Positions 51,141 through 60,155 of a stretch of 64,000 nt of DNA are shown one piece after another. Position 1 is the stretch's first letter. Every line of letters starts with the position of its first letter. The stretch is from Candidatus Aminicenantota bacterium. GTDB taxonomy: Bacteria > Acidobacteriota > Aminicenantia > Aminicenantales > JAFGAV01. The translations under genes were made by a program, and so were the position numbers. The notes below the pieces were generated by a model. The model searched no databases. It was not told the DNA's origin and saw nothing but the letters and a program-made list of their open reading frames with translations. The stretch covers positions 1 through 64,000 of the forward strand of contig JAFGAV010000025.1 of NCBI GenBank assembly GCA_016933515.1. The letters are read 5' to 3'.

Positions 51141-52186
51141 GCGCGCCTCAATCCGCGATCCGGCCGGGCGCCGAATTCCAGGACGGCCTCAAGCACTTCC
51201 TCGTGCGAAAGGACGGTTCCCTCTCGCGGGGAGGCGACGATTCTCCGTTTGAAGAAAGCGCAGTCGCCTCCGTACCAGGGGGAGGAGGCGGCCATTCCCA
51301 GTCGGCTCCTCTTTTCCCCCTCCTGGAGGTCAAGCCGGACCGCCAATCCCTCGAGAGTGACGCCTTCCTCCGGATCCACTCCCAGAAGAAAGCGATCGCG
51401 GCCCGAACCGCTCATGACGAAAACGTATCCCTTGCGCAAGGAGGAGTGAACGATGTCCCGGCGCGCCCATTCTTTGAAGAGAAAACTCCGCGGTTTCGAT
51501 ACGGCCAGGCCGTCGAGCTCTTTCCGGTCTTTTTCCGAGGGATGTGGGAGCCACAGCCGGAGCGTCCGGCCCCGCTCCCTGTCTTCCAGGTACCGGAAAT
51601 AGTCGGACTCGATGCGCCTCATGGCCCTCTCGAAGCGGTCGATTCCGGCGAAGAGAGTCCGGTTCTCGACGATGTCCAAGCCGAGTTCCGCCTTGTCGTA
51701 GAGAAAACTCATCATTCTCAGGCCTTCGTCCATCCGGCGGCGGCTGGCCTCGTCCTCCTCTTCATGGATGACGCTCGACAGGGCGCGGAGGATGGCATAG
51801 GGGGTGGCCGCCAGGTCGATGCTCTTGGGAAACGAAGCCGAGTCGGCCATCCGGGCGTAGCCGGCCAGGCGCTCCATGGATCGGTCGACCGTTTTCGTCT
51901 CCAGGAGCTTGAGCGCCAAAAAAACGGAGGCCGAAGCGTCGAAGTCCGGCAGGCGATGGGTGACGACCGTCAGGGAGGCGGGCGCGGCTCCGTCCGCTTT
52001 GAGAAGGTGGTCGAGGACGAGGTCGGGGTGTTTGACGATCAGAGAAGCGGCGCACTCGGCTTCGGCTTTCGGATGGTGGTGGTCGATGACTCCCGGGACC
52101 ATGTTCATCCCCACATCGAGGACAAGGGTGTTTTCCCGGGGTTCGATCACCTCTCCGTAGTTGACGAATTCGTAGCGGACATTCAT
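51137..52186 (-). CDS. DHH-like phosphoesterase family protein
   Basis: This 349-residue protein has VIDHHHP (33-39) near the N-terminus, after GVIDHH-type metal ligands (VLDVGMN, 23-29). A THRLPDFDASASVFL segment that recalls the DHH catalytic region follows. A C-terminal beta-rich part (FVMSGSGRDRFLLG, GGDCAFFKRR) may be the DHHA1-like binding domain. It lacks the clear full set of DHH motifs I-IV, so the substrate (oligonucleotide, cyclic dinucleotide or other phosphoester) is unknown. It begins 1 base after mutY and is the last gene of the argS-led operon. Confidence 0.6.
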   Translation of the reverse strand: MNVRYEFVNYGEVIEPRENTLVLDVGMNMVPGVIDHHHPKAEAECAASLIVKHPDLVLDHLLKADGAAPASLTVVTHRLPDFDASASVFLALKLLETKTVDRSMERLAGYARMADSASFPKSIDLAATPYAILRALSSVIHEEEDEASRRRMDEGLRMMSFLYDKAELGLDIVENRTLFAGIDRFERAMRRIESDYFRYLEDRERGRTLRLWLPHPSEKDRKELDGLAVSKPRSFLFKEWARRDIVHSSLRKGYVFVMSGSGRDRFLLGVDPEEGVTLEGLAVRLDLQEGEKRSRLGMAASSPWYGGDCAFFKRRIVASPREGTVLSHEEVLEAVLEFGARPDRGLRRA

Positions 52187-52187
52187 C

Positions 52188-53279
52188 TTACCGCCCGTGC
52201 GCGCGAGGCCGGCTGCGGCCGTCGGACCCGATCAGTTTTTCGACGATTTTAGCGCTTCCCGCGGGAAAAGCATAGCTCCGGAGCGCGGCCGGCTTGACCC
52301 ACAGCCGACGAGGGGAGGGACGGAGCGCTCCGGCGGCACGGCAGAGAAACGCATGCAGGTCGACGCGGTATTTCGTGTAGGCATGCTTGACCCGAGCCAG
52401 GAACACCGGATCCCGGACCTCGACGCCCAGCTCTTCCCGGATCTCGCGGCGCAGGGCGGACTCGAGCGTTTCACCGGGCTCGACCTTGCCGCCCGGAAAT
52501 TCCCACAGTCCGGCCAAGAGCCCCTTGTCCGGCCGTTTTTGGATGAGAACTTTTCCGTTTCTTCGGATGACGGCCACGGCGGCCGTCACCCGAAGGGCCG
52601 GTTTCGTTTTTCTGGGCGGGATGGAGTCCTGCTCTCCGCGGCGACGGGCGCTGCAGTATGAGGCCACGGGGCACGACACGCAGCGCGGCGATGCCGGGCG
52701 GCAAACGAGGGCGCCGAGTTCCATTAAGGCCTGGTTGAACTGGCCGGCGTTCCTGCGGGGCAGGAGGGATGAGAGAGCCGAAGCGATTTTTCGGTCGGCT
52801 CGTCCGTCGAGCGGGCCGCGGAGCCGGAGGAGGCGCGCCATCACGCGCCGGACATTGGCTTCCAAGACCGGATAAGGCCTGTTCAGAGCCAGGCTGAGGA
52901 TCGCCGCCGCCGTGTAAGGTCCGATGCCCGGAAGCCGGACGAGCTCCTCAAAGCCGTCCGGGACGCGTCCGCCATTCCCGGCGACGAGGATGCGGGCCGC
53001 GGCTTTCAGGTTCCGGGCGCGTTCATAGTAACCCAGTCCCTGCCAGTCCTTGAGAACTCGGGAGAGCGGGGCCCGATCCAAGGCGGCCAGATCGGGGTAA
53101 GACTTGACCCAGCGCCGGTAATAAGGAATGACGGCCTCTACGGTGGTCTGCTGGAGCATGATCTCCGAGACCCAAATGCGGTACGGATCGCGCGTGAGGC
53201 GCCAAGGAAGCGGCCGCTTGTGACGCGCGTACCAGGTCCGAAGCCGCCTGACGAATCGAGCGGCTTCAGGTCGCGTCAC
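52188..53279 (-). CDS. mutY: A/G-specific adenine glycosylase MutY with Nudix C-terminal domain
   Basis: This 363-residue enzyme removes adenine opposite 8-oxoguanine. It has the HhH-GPD core LPGIGPYTAAA (116-126), catalytic Glu39 in VSEIMLQQT, and an iron-sulfur loop C193-x6-C200-x2-C203-x5-C209. The second catalytic position, usually Asp in LDGNVxR, is Glu140 in VLEANVRR. The C-terminal domain has a complete Nudix box (G264 to V286) preceded by WEFPGG, and the expected 8-oxoG-reading FSH-type motif reads YTK (301-303). GTG 53279 is the start. It lies 6 bases after the DUF4340 gene. Confidence 0.9.
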   Translation of the reverse strand: MTRPEAARFVRRLRTWYARHKRPLPWRLTRDPYRIWVSEIMLQQTTVEAVIPYYRRWVKSYPDLAALDRAPLSRVLKDWQGLGYYERARNLKAAARILVAGNGGRVPDGFEELVRLPGIGPYTAAAILSLALNRPYPVLEANVRRVMARLLRLRGPLDGRADRKIASALSSLLPRRNAGQFNQALMELGALVCRPASPRCVSCPVASYCSARRRGEQDSIPPRKTKPALRVTAAVAVIRRNGKVLIQKRPDKGLLAGLWEFPGGKVEPGETLESALRREIREELGVEVRDPVFLARVKHAYTKYRVDLHAFLCRAAGALRPSPRRLWVKPAALRSYAFPAGSAKIVEKLIGSDGRSRPRAHGR

Positions 53280-53285
53280 GGCCGT

Positions 53286-54662
53286 TCAGCCTTCGTTCTC
53301 GTCCGCGCTCCCGCCGTTTTCGGCTTTTTCCCAGTCTTCGGCCGATGCGGGGATGTCGTCCAAAAAGGACGAATCGACGCGGAGCAGATAGCCGAGCCTT
53401 GGGTTCTTGATCACCGCCTGTTTTTTCTCTTCGTTTACCGCTCCGACGAGAAGGATGACCTCGCGCGCTTTCCCCTCGAAATCCTTGACGCCGATGACGA
53501 TCTCGGCCCGGGGGTTGTCCAGGCCGTACGATGCGGCGAGGCCCGGCCGGTCGATGAATTCCGCGGCCTGCAGGCCGTCGACCCGCCGGAGGAACGATTC
53601 GACCTTGGATCCGTCCGCCTCGCCCCCCGAATCGAACCGCCAACGGCCTTCCTCGTCCTTGGACAGCGCGAGCTCCGTCTTTCCGGATTTGACCCTCAGC
53701 CGCTCGACCTCCCAGGCGTTGAAAACGTCCACGCCCTTTTCCCGCAGTTCCTGCGGCTTCCGGCCGAGATCCGTGAAGACAGAGGACTCGGCGGAAACGA
53801 TTTTTTCGGAGGAGGAAGTGGCGACGAAAGTCTTTTCGTCTTTCCGGGTCAGGGAAAACGTGATTTCCCGGCCCTCGGCGGGCAGGGAGAGCCCGACTTC
53901 AACATCAGGCTCGTCCAGGCCGCATGCCCTGAGATCGGCGTCCGTCTTGTGTTCCGATACGAATTCCTTGGCCCTCAAACCCGACAGGGAATTGATGACG
54001 CTTTCCAAACCGTATCGGTCGGCCAGGCTTTTGACGGGCGTTTCCAGAAACCACTCGCCGTCGCGCCGGGCCGCCTCCCAAGCGTTCTCCCGGGAACGGA
54101 GCGAGATGCGGTCGACCTTCGATGTGTCGAACCCGAAGATGTCCTTTTTGCGCAAATCGAACGGAGTCTTTTCGAGATGGACCTTGACCGAAGCGGGCAG
54201 GAGAAGGACCCTCTGTTCTCCGTCTTTCCGGGCGTAGAGCGTCCCGTCTACGGGATGTTCGTCGCCGACCCGGATGCGGATCGGTTCCTTCCGGCCCTTG
54301 ATCCACAACGCGACCTCCCGGCCGGCGATGCCGTAGGCGGACGGATCGGAGGGCGCTTCGTCCGCCACCCTCTCGGCTCTGAGCCGGGACAGGTCTTCGG
54401 CCAGGCGGTTGACTTCGAACTCGTCGGCCGGGGCTTGAAGGGGCGTCTCGAGAAGCCAATCCCCTTTCTCATCCTTGCGGAGGCCGATCGTTTCCGGGCC
54501 GCCGATGACGATCCGCTCCACGTCCTCGGCCTTGAGGTCCGTCACCCAGGGCCCCTGTGCGCCGGCCGATTCCTCGGCGGGTTTGCGGGGTAGGAGGAAA
54601 AGAACGACGAGGAGAAGAACGACGGCGATTCCCAGAAGGATGAGCGTGGATTTGAATTTCAC
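53286..54662 (-). CDS. DUF4340 protein of a Gld-type ABC system
   Basis: This 458-residue protein has an N-terminal anchor (7-24) and several repeats of about 90 residues with the pattern WLLETPLQAPADEFEVNRL, then Y.LDNPRAEIVIGV-like segments. These are the DUF4340 domains found beside GldG-like proteins. It faces the periplasm or extracytoplasmic space and is thought to assist the ABC complex; the mechanism is not known. Its start overlaps the GldG-like stop by 4 bases. Confidence 0.85.
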   Translation of the reverse strand: MKFKSTLILLGIAVVLLLVVLFLLPRKPAEESAGAQGPWVTDLKAEDVERIVIGGPETIGLRKDEKGDWLLETPLQAPADEFEVNRLAEDLSRLRAERVADEAPSDPSAYGIAGREVALWIKGRKEPIRIRVGDEHPVDGTLYARKDGEQRVLLLPASVKVHLEKTPFDLRKKDIFGFDTSKVDRISLRSRENAWEAARRDGEWFLETPVKSLADRYGLESVINSLSGLRAKEFVSEHKTDADLRACGLDEPDVEVGLSLPAEGREITFSLTRKDEKTFVATSSSEKIVSAESSVFTDLGRKPQELREKGVDVFNAWEVERLRVKSGKTELALSKDEEGRWRFDSGGEADGSKVESFLRRVDGLQAAEFIDRPGLAASYGLDNPRAEIVIGVKDFEGKAREVILLVGAVNEEKKQAVIKNPRLGYLLRVDSSFLDDIPASAEDWEKAENGGSADENEG

Positions 54663-56275
54663 CGCGACCTCCTTCGGATCCAGACGGCCAGCCCGGCGGC
54701 GAGGACGAACAAAGGCAGGAAGACCCGCGTGACGAGGGAGATCGTCCGCTTTCGGTCCGGAGTCAGTCTCAGGACGTGCTGGGAGGGAGCCTTGGGCTGG
54801 ATCGAGATCAAATCCGTTTCCTCGGACAGCCAGTTGACGGCGTTCAGGAAGAGGAGGCCGTTGGCCGGGTTGTTGTTGAAGTAATAGAAGCGGTTGGTGA
54901 TGAAATCGGAATCTCCGAAAACCACGAGGCGCCCCTCGCGGGTTTCCTCCTCTTCGGGCGCCCCTTCGGGAGGCCCGGCGTCCGGCTCCCGGCTCTCTTT
55001 GCCGCTTCGGCCTTTGACCGTGACCGCGACGCCCATGGGCACCGGCCCGGGCTCGTCCGTCTCCGGGTCGAAGACCGGCGGGCTTTGGTCTGGACTGCGC
55101 TCCGCCCAGGCTCCCGGCATGAGGGAGGAGGGTTCCTTGTTGGACCTGGCCAAGACCGCGGCGGTCAGGCCTTCGGGCGGCTCTTCGGCGGCGCCCACGG
55201 TGCGGGCGTTAGGGAAGAATGCGGCGTAGCGCAGCCCTTCGGTTACGGGATGACTCTCGAAAGAGGCGGTCAAAGGCCAGCGCTCGTCCCCGACGACGTA
55301 GGCCGCCAGCTCGTCGTAGATGAAGTCGTCGTCGACTTTGACGCCGAATTCGGCCAGGCGGCCGACGAGTCCCGGCATCCGGCCGGGGTCCAAAAGAAGA
55401 AGCGCCCGGCCTCCGCGGCGGATATAATCCCGGACGGCCGTCCACTCGTCGGCCGAGAAATCGACCTCCGGTCCGGCGACGACGAGAAGGGCGCAGTCCT
55501 CCGGGATCCGGCCGGGAAGGGCGTATTCCAGCGTCTGGACGCCGTAGGCGAGCTTTTCCAGATTGTCCCTGGCCCACGAGGCGCCCGTCTCTTCCCGATC
55601 GGAAAGGGATTTTTCACCGTGACCGGCGAGGAAATACACGACCTTCTCGCCGCTTCGGGTGACCTTGATGATGGCGTTGGTGATGTCCTCTTCCTTGATT
55701 GTCGTGATCCGGTCGGTCTTGCCGCCGCTCTCGAAGATCGAGGTGTTGAATCCGGTGATTTGATCGGCCTGGGCGCGGCGGGGATTTTTGTCCGGGTCGA
55801 TGAACTCGTAGACGAGACGCGGGCCGGCGTCGGCGTAGAGCTTCAGGATTTTTTCCATGCGGAAACGGGTGTCGCTTTTTTCGAGGAAATAGCAGCGGAC
55901 TTTGACGTCGGTTTTCAGGCTTTTCAGGAGCCGGACGGTCTGGGGCGAAAGGCTGTGGATCTTGTCCTCGGTGAAGTCGAAACGGGCGTGGAAGCGGCCG
56001 AGGACGATGTTCGCCAGGACGAGAATGACGAGGGCGAGGAGGATGACGAACACGAGGTTGGAGGAGTAAAGGAACGCCCTGCGGCGGACACCCCGCCGCA
56101 GCTCGTCGATATTGAGGCCGACGTACAATCCGAAGGCGACCAGACAGAGGGGAAGGAAAACGACATACAGGATCCAGCCGCGGACGGGTCCGAACGGCCG
56201 CAGGGACAGGAAGAGGAGGGCCAGGATGAGAAGCGCCAGGCCGATGAAATGGCCGTAGGACTTGAAGACGTTCAT
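54659..56275 (-). CDS. GldG-like ABC-associated protein
   Basis: This 538-residue protein has three N-terminal hydrophobic segments (about 8-25, 33-53, 71-92), a large soluble domain (FDFTEDKIHSLSPQT, then YFLEKSD, then VVYFLAGHGEKSL), and a C-terminal membrane helix (516-533). This is the PF09822/GldG layout. In gliding Bacteroidetes GldG works with GldA and GldF; most homologues elsewhere are not linked to motility. It overlaps the DUF4340 gene by 4 bases and lies 3 bases after the permease gene. Confidence 0.88.
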   Translation of the reverse strand: MNVFKSYGHFIGLALLILALLFLSLRPFGPVRGWILYVVFLPLCLVAFGLYVGLNIDELRRGVRRRAFLYSSNLVFVILLALVILVLANIVLGRFHARFDFTEDKIHSLSPQTVRLLKSLKTDVKVRCYFLEKSDTRFRMEKILKLYADAGPRLVYEFIDPDKNPRRAQADQITGFNTSIFESGGKTDRITTIKEEDITNAIIKVTRSGEKVVYFLAGHGEKSLSDREETGASWARDNLEKLAYGVQTLEYALPGRIPEDCALLVVAGPEVDFSADEWTAVRDYIRRGGRALLLLDPGRMPGLVGRLAEFGVKVDDDFIYDELAAYVVGDERWPLTASFESHPVTEGLRYAAFFPNARTVGAAEEPPEGLTAAVLARSNKEPSSLMPGAWAERSPDQSPPVFDPETDEPGPVPMGVAVTVKGRSGKESREPDAGPPEGAPEEEETREGRLVVFGDSDFITNRFYYFNNNPANGLLFLNAVNWLSEETDLISIQPKAPSQHVLRLTPDRKRTISLVTRVFLPLFVLAAGLAVWIRRRSR

Positions 56276-56278
56276 GCC

Positions 56279-57043
56279 TCACCTCCACCGCCGGGATTGG
56301 ATGACGGCCTGGGTCAGGAACAGGCCGAAGAACGTGAAACTCAGGAAGTAGGCCAGGTCGGCCGTGTCCACGTTCCCCTGGATCATGTTCTCGAAGCGGG
56401 GAGTGAAGGACACCGCGCCGATGACGGCTTTGACGACTCCCGTGGAAAAGTAGGTTTCGTAGTAGATGAAGTACAGAAGCAGCAGGGTGCCGATCGAGAG
56501 CACGGCGGCGACGACCTGATTTTCGGTCAGCGAGGAGAACAGCATCCCGACCGAGATGAAGGCCGCGCCCACGAGGAGGAGGCCCAGAAAACCGCTCAGG
56601 ACGGGAAGTCCTTCGGGATTGCCGAACAGGAAGGCGAAAAGGATGATGACGGCGGAAAACACGAGGATGACCATGTACAGGAAAAACGTGGCCAGGAACT
56701 TGCCGCCCACGATCTGGGTGATGGACAGGGGCGACGTCAGGAGCAGCTCCTCCGTGCCCGCCTTCTTTTCCTCGGAGAAAAGCCGCATGGTCAGGAGAGG
56801 CACGACGAAGATCAAAACAAGGAGGCTGAAGCTGAAAAAATAGAGGATCAGTTCCTGGTTGACGTTGGGCGGCTGGCCGTATCCGTAGCTCATCATCTGG
56901 CGGGTGTAGAGCTCGTAGATCTGGGCCCGGCCGTAGAAGAACGAGCCGCCGAGAAAAAGAAAAACGGCGACGACGATATAAGCGATGGGCGAAACGAAGA
57001 ACGCCGCGAGCTCGCGTTTGGCGATCGACCACAAGTTTCTCAT
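56279..57043 (-). CDS. ABC-2 permease, GldF-like
   Basis: This 254-residue protein has about six hydrophobic segments. It starts MRNLWSIAKRELAAFFVSP, the typical N-terminus of ABC-2 permeases paired with GldG, and has the conserved MRLFSEEKKAGTEELLLTSP turn. It overlaps the ATPase gene by 4 bases (ATGA at 57040-57043), which sets the start against the longer open frame. The exported substrate is not known. Confidence 0.88.
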   Translation of the reverse strand: MRNLWSIAKRELAAFFVSPIAYIVVAVFLFLGGSFFYGRAQIYELYTRQMMSYGYGQPPNVNQELILYFFSFSLLVLIFVVPLLTMRLFSEEKKAGTEELLLTSPLSITQIVGGKFLATFFLYMVILVFSAVIILFAFLFGNPEGLPVLSGFLGLLLVGAAFISVGMLFSSLTENQVVAAVLSIGTLLLLYFIYYETYFSTGVVKAVIGAVSFTPRFENMIQGNVDTADLAYFLSFTFFGLFLTQAVIQSRRWR

Positions 57044-57966
57044 TGGACGGACCCTCCCGAGACGACCTTGAGATAGAGGTCCTCGACGCTCGGCGCCGCC
57101 GACCTCATCTCGAGGAGGCCGCAGCCTTTGGCGGAAACGATCTTGAGAATCTCCTCCCGGGGGTCGAGACCTTTCTCCCATTCCAGGCGGAGCTCGTTCC
57201 CCTCGTGTTCGACCTTGTCCACGCCGTCGATCCGGCGGAGCGAGGCGTATGCTTCCCGCGCCCCGCGCCGCACCTTGAGAACGACGCCCTCTCTTCCCCC
57301 GAACGAGGAGGCCAGATCGGCGAGCGACAAAGAGGCGACGAGCCGGCCCTCGCTGATGATGGCCACCCCGTCGCAGGTCTGGCTGACTTCCTGGAGGATG
57401 TGGGTCGAGAGCATGATCGTCCGCTCCCCGCGCAGCGACTTGATGAGCTGCCGGATCTCGACGATCTGGGCCGGATCGAGGCCGATCGTCGGCTCGTCGA
57501 GGACGAGGACCTGGGGGTCGTGGATGAGCGCCTGGGCGAGACCCAGGCGCTGCTTGAATCCGCGGGAGATGTTGCGGATGAGCCGGCGGCGGACGGACTC
57601 CAGGCCGCAGGACTCGATCGCCCGGGCGACGGCCTCTTTGCGCCTCGGTCCCGGGACCTGCTTGATCTCGGCCACGAACCCGAGATAGCCGGACACGGTC
57701 ATCTCCGGGTAGAGGGGCACGGTTTCGGGCAGGTAACCGATGATCTTCTTGACCGTGTCGGGCCGCTCGAAGACGTCGAATCCGCCGACCCTGACCCGGC
57801 CTTCGCTGGCCGAGAGAAATCCGGTCAGGACGCGCATGGTCGTCGTCTTGCCCGAGCCGTTCGGCCCGAGCAGACCCCAGATCTTCCCCTTGTCCACGGT
57901 GAAGCTGAGGTCGCGGACGGCCGTGACATCGCCGTATTTTTTGGTCAGATGCTCCATGACGATCAT
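57040..57966 (-). CDS. ABC transporter ATPase, GldA-like
   Basis: This 308-residue ATPase has Walker A GPNGSGKTT, the signature ISRGFKQRLGLAQAL (deviating from LSGGQ, as is common in the GldA branch), and Walker B VLVLDEPT. The C-terminal 80 residues form a small extra domain. It powers the permease and GldG-like protein encoded downstream. The start, ATG 57966, is 21 bases after the argS stop, so it is likely in the argS transcript. Confidence 0.9.
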   Translation of the reverse strand: MIVMEHLTKKYGDVTAVRDLSFTVDKGKIWGLLGPNGSGKTTTMRVLTGFLSASEGRVRVGGFDVFERPDTVKKIIGYLPETVPLYPEMTVSGYLGFVAEIKQVPGPRRKEAVARAIESCGLESVRRRLIRNISRGFKQRLGLAQALIHDPQVLVLDEPTIGLDPAQIVEIRQLIKSLRGERTIMLSTHILQEVSQTCDGVAIISEGRLVASLSLADLASSFGGREGVVLKVRRGAREAYASLRRIDGVDKVEHEGNELRLEWEKGLDPREEILKIVSAKGCGLLEMRSAAPSVEDLYLKVVSGGSVQ

Positions 57967-57987
57967 CTCATGACTCTCCTTGCGTAT

Positions 57988-59928
57988 TCACATGCGCTCG
58001 GGCAGGGGGATGCCCAAGAGCGTCAGGGTCGTTGTCAGGGATTCCCGGACGATGTCGAGGATGAGCAGTCTCAGGGCCTTGAGCCGCTCGTCCTCCTCGG
58101 CCAGGACGGGGTATTTGTGGTAGAAGCTGTTGGATTTTTGGCCGAGGGTGAACGCGAACTTGGCCAGGTGAGACAGCTCGAGCGACTTCACCGACCGCCG
58201 CGTTTCCTCCTCGAGCTGCGAAGCCAGGACGGCCAATTCCCAGAAATCCTCCGCCTCTTCGCCGGGCAGGGCCTCAAGGGAAGGAACGGCCCGCCTCACC
58301 CCTTCCAGGATGTCTTCGGTCCGGCGGCCGGAGCGCTCCTCGAGCTTGCGGAAAATGCTGTTCACTCGCACCAGGCTGTACTGGAGGTAGGGGCCGGTTT
58401 CCCCCTCGAAGCTCAGCGCCTCCTCGAAGTCGAAAACAAGGAGCGAGTTCCTCGAGAACTTCAGCATGAAATACCGCAGCGCCCCGGCGGCGATCTGGCG
58501 GGCGATTCCGTCCTTGGCCTCTGCGGAAGATTCGGGATTCCGTTTCTCGATCTCGGCCCGGGCTTTCTCCTCGAGGCGATCGAGGAGATCGTCGGCCTTG
58601 ACTCCCAGGCCCTTGCGTCCCGAAACCTCGAGGAAGGTCTTGTCGGCGTCGTCCTCGGTGGGAGTGTAATCGAGCTCCTTCAGGCTCTTGGGAGAGAGGG
58701 CCACCATCTCATAGGAGAAATGAACGGATTTCTCGGCCTGCTCCCGATGCCCCAAGGCTTTGATCCCCTGGACGACGATCTTTTGAAGGTAGGCCTGCCG
58801 GGCGTCGATGACGTTGATCACTTTGGAGGCCCCGCCGAAAGTCGGAGCGCCGGGGGCGCCGTCTTCCGCGGTCGAGATCCAGGCCGTTCGTCCTTTCTCT
58901 TCAAGAAAGGGCTCGTAGCCGAAGTCTTCTCCCAGGAGCCCGAATTTCCACATCTGGTAGGCGATGTCCTTGCCGACGTAGGTCACCGTCCCGTCCGAGC
59001 GGACGATGATTTTTTCGCGTTCGGGATCGTCTTCGAGGCGCATGACCCAGCAGCCCGCGTTCGGGCCTTCGGCGGCCAGGCGGACCGCTCCCCGCTCGCG
59101 GAGGAGGCGGAAGGCTTTCTCCCAGAACCGCCGGCCGAGGATGCTGCTCTCGCAGGGCAGGACGTCGTAGCCGACGCCCAGCCGCGACATGGTGGCCAGA
59201 TGAGAGCGCAGGATGCGGCGGGAGATGTGGCGGGCCATCGCAGCCTCGGCTCCCTGGCCATGCTCGACGCGCTTGACGATTTCCGCCCTCCGCGGCAGGG
59301 CCTCGGGGTGAGCGGCCAGATAGGCGGACACCCGTGTGTAAAGGTCCCAGCAAAGATAATCGAATTTGTCCGGCAGGGCTTCGACTTCGGCTTGGGATTT
59401 CTTTTCCATCTCCATAAAACCGAAGACGACGTCGACGACCTGGACGCCCGTGTCGTCGATGTAATTCTGGACTTCGACCGTTTCCCCGAGGCTGCGGAGA
59501 CAGCGGACGAGGGTGTCTCCCAGACAGGCGTTGCGCAGATGCCCGATGTGGGCCGCCTTGTTGGGATTGATGTTGGTGTGCTCGACGACGATTTTTCGCT
59601 CTTCGGGGCCCAGGGCCGGACCGGTGCCGGCGCCGACGCGCGCGGCGACGAACAGGCTGCGGTCGAGGAAGAAGTTGATGTATCCGGGTCCGGCGATTTC
59701 CGCCCGCGCCACGCCTTCGAGATCCGCGAGGCGGCCGAGCATGTCCCGCGCCAGATCGCGGGGTGAGGATTTCATTTTCTTGGCCAGCTGGAAAGGGAGA
59801 GCGAGGGCTAGGTCGCCGAAGCGCGCCTGGGGCGTGGAGACGAGCTCGACGTCCGAGAGTTCGACCGGATAGGTCCCCCGGAGTCGGGAATGGATGTCTG
59901 TTCTCAGCCGTTCTTTAAGCCGGAGCAT
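57988..59928 (-). CDS. argS: Arginine--tRNA ligase
   Basis: This 646-residue class I synthetase has the ArgRS N-terminal Add-1 domain (1-110), the HIGH motif at 127-130 in NPNKAAHIGHLRN, and SGRKGLGVKADDLL, the ArgRS form that replaces KMSKS. The C-terminal DALR anticodon-binding domain is present (about 530-646). Length is at the upper end of the family. It heads a transcription unit with the Gld-type ABC genes, mutY and a DHH-like gene. A promoter lies at 60079-60107, giving a leader of about 144 bases. Confidence 0.96.
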   Translation of the reverse strand: MLRLKERLRTDIHSRLRGTYPVELSDVELVSTPQARFGDLALALPFQLAKKMKSSPRDLARDMLGRLADLEGVARAEIAGPGYINFFLDRSLFVAARVGAGTGPALGPEERKIVVEHTNINPNKAAHIGHLRNACLGDTLVRCLRSLGETVEVQNYIDDTGVQVVDVVFGFMEMEKKSQAEVEALPDKFDYLCWDLYTRVSAYLAAHPEALPRRAEIVKRVEHGQGAEAAMARHISRRILRSHLATMSRLGVGYDVLPCESSILGRRFWEKAFRLLRERGAVRLAAEGPNAGCWVMRLEDDPEREKIIVRSDGTVTYVGKDIAYQMWKFGLLGEDFGYEPFLEEKGRTAWISTAEDGAPGAPTFGGASKVINVIDARQAYLQKIVVQGIKALGHREQAEKSVHFSYEMVALSPKSLKELDYTPTEDDADKTFLEVSGRKGLGVKADDLLDRLEEKARAEIEKRNPESSAEAKDGIARQIAAGALRYFMLKFSRNSLLVFDFEEALSFEGETGPYLQYSLVRVNSIFRKLEERSGRRTEDILEGVRRAVPSLEALPGEEAEDFWELAVLASQLEEETRRSVKSLELSHLAKFAFTLGQKSNSFYHKYPVLAEEDERLKALRLLILDIVRESLTTTLTLLGIPLPERM

Positions 59929-60078
59929 TGCCCTTGGTGTTCCTCATCGCCGCGGGCGGCCTCACGTCCGGCGCTTCGGGATATGACGGCCTTAGCCGGC
60001 GCGCGAGCGACATGTTCCGCGCCCGGCCCGTCGCCCCGGCCGTGCGAACCCGCGAAAATCTCTTCTGGCCGAAGCCGA

Positions 60079-60107
60079 ATGATAAATCATCCGGATCGAA
60101 AATTCAA
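60079..60107 (-). promoter_or_regulatory. Sigma70-like promoter for the argS operon
   Basis: Minus strand TTGAAT (60107-60102), 17-base spacer, TATCAT (60084-60079); predicted start near 60072. No riboswitch or leader-peptide structure was recognised in the 144-base leader. Confidence 0.6.
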
Positions 60108-60155
60108 ATGGAATCCCCGCCGCCCGCTTCCCGCCGCGGGAAGCACTCATGGCCC

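Noticed and set aside
57043-59766. A 907-residue open frame on the plus strand, and a 766-residue one at 54776-57076
   Set aside because: Both are antisense to argS and the ABC genes, which have clear motifs; composition is that of complementary shadow frames.
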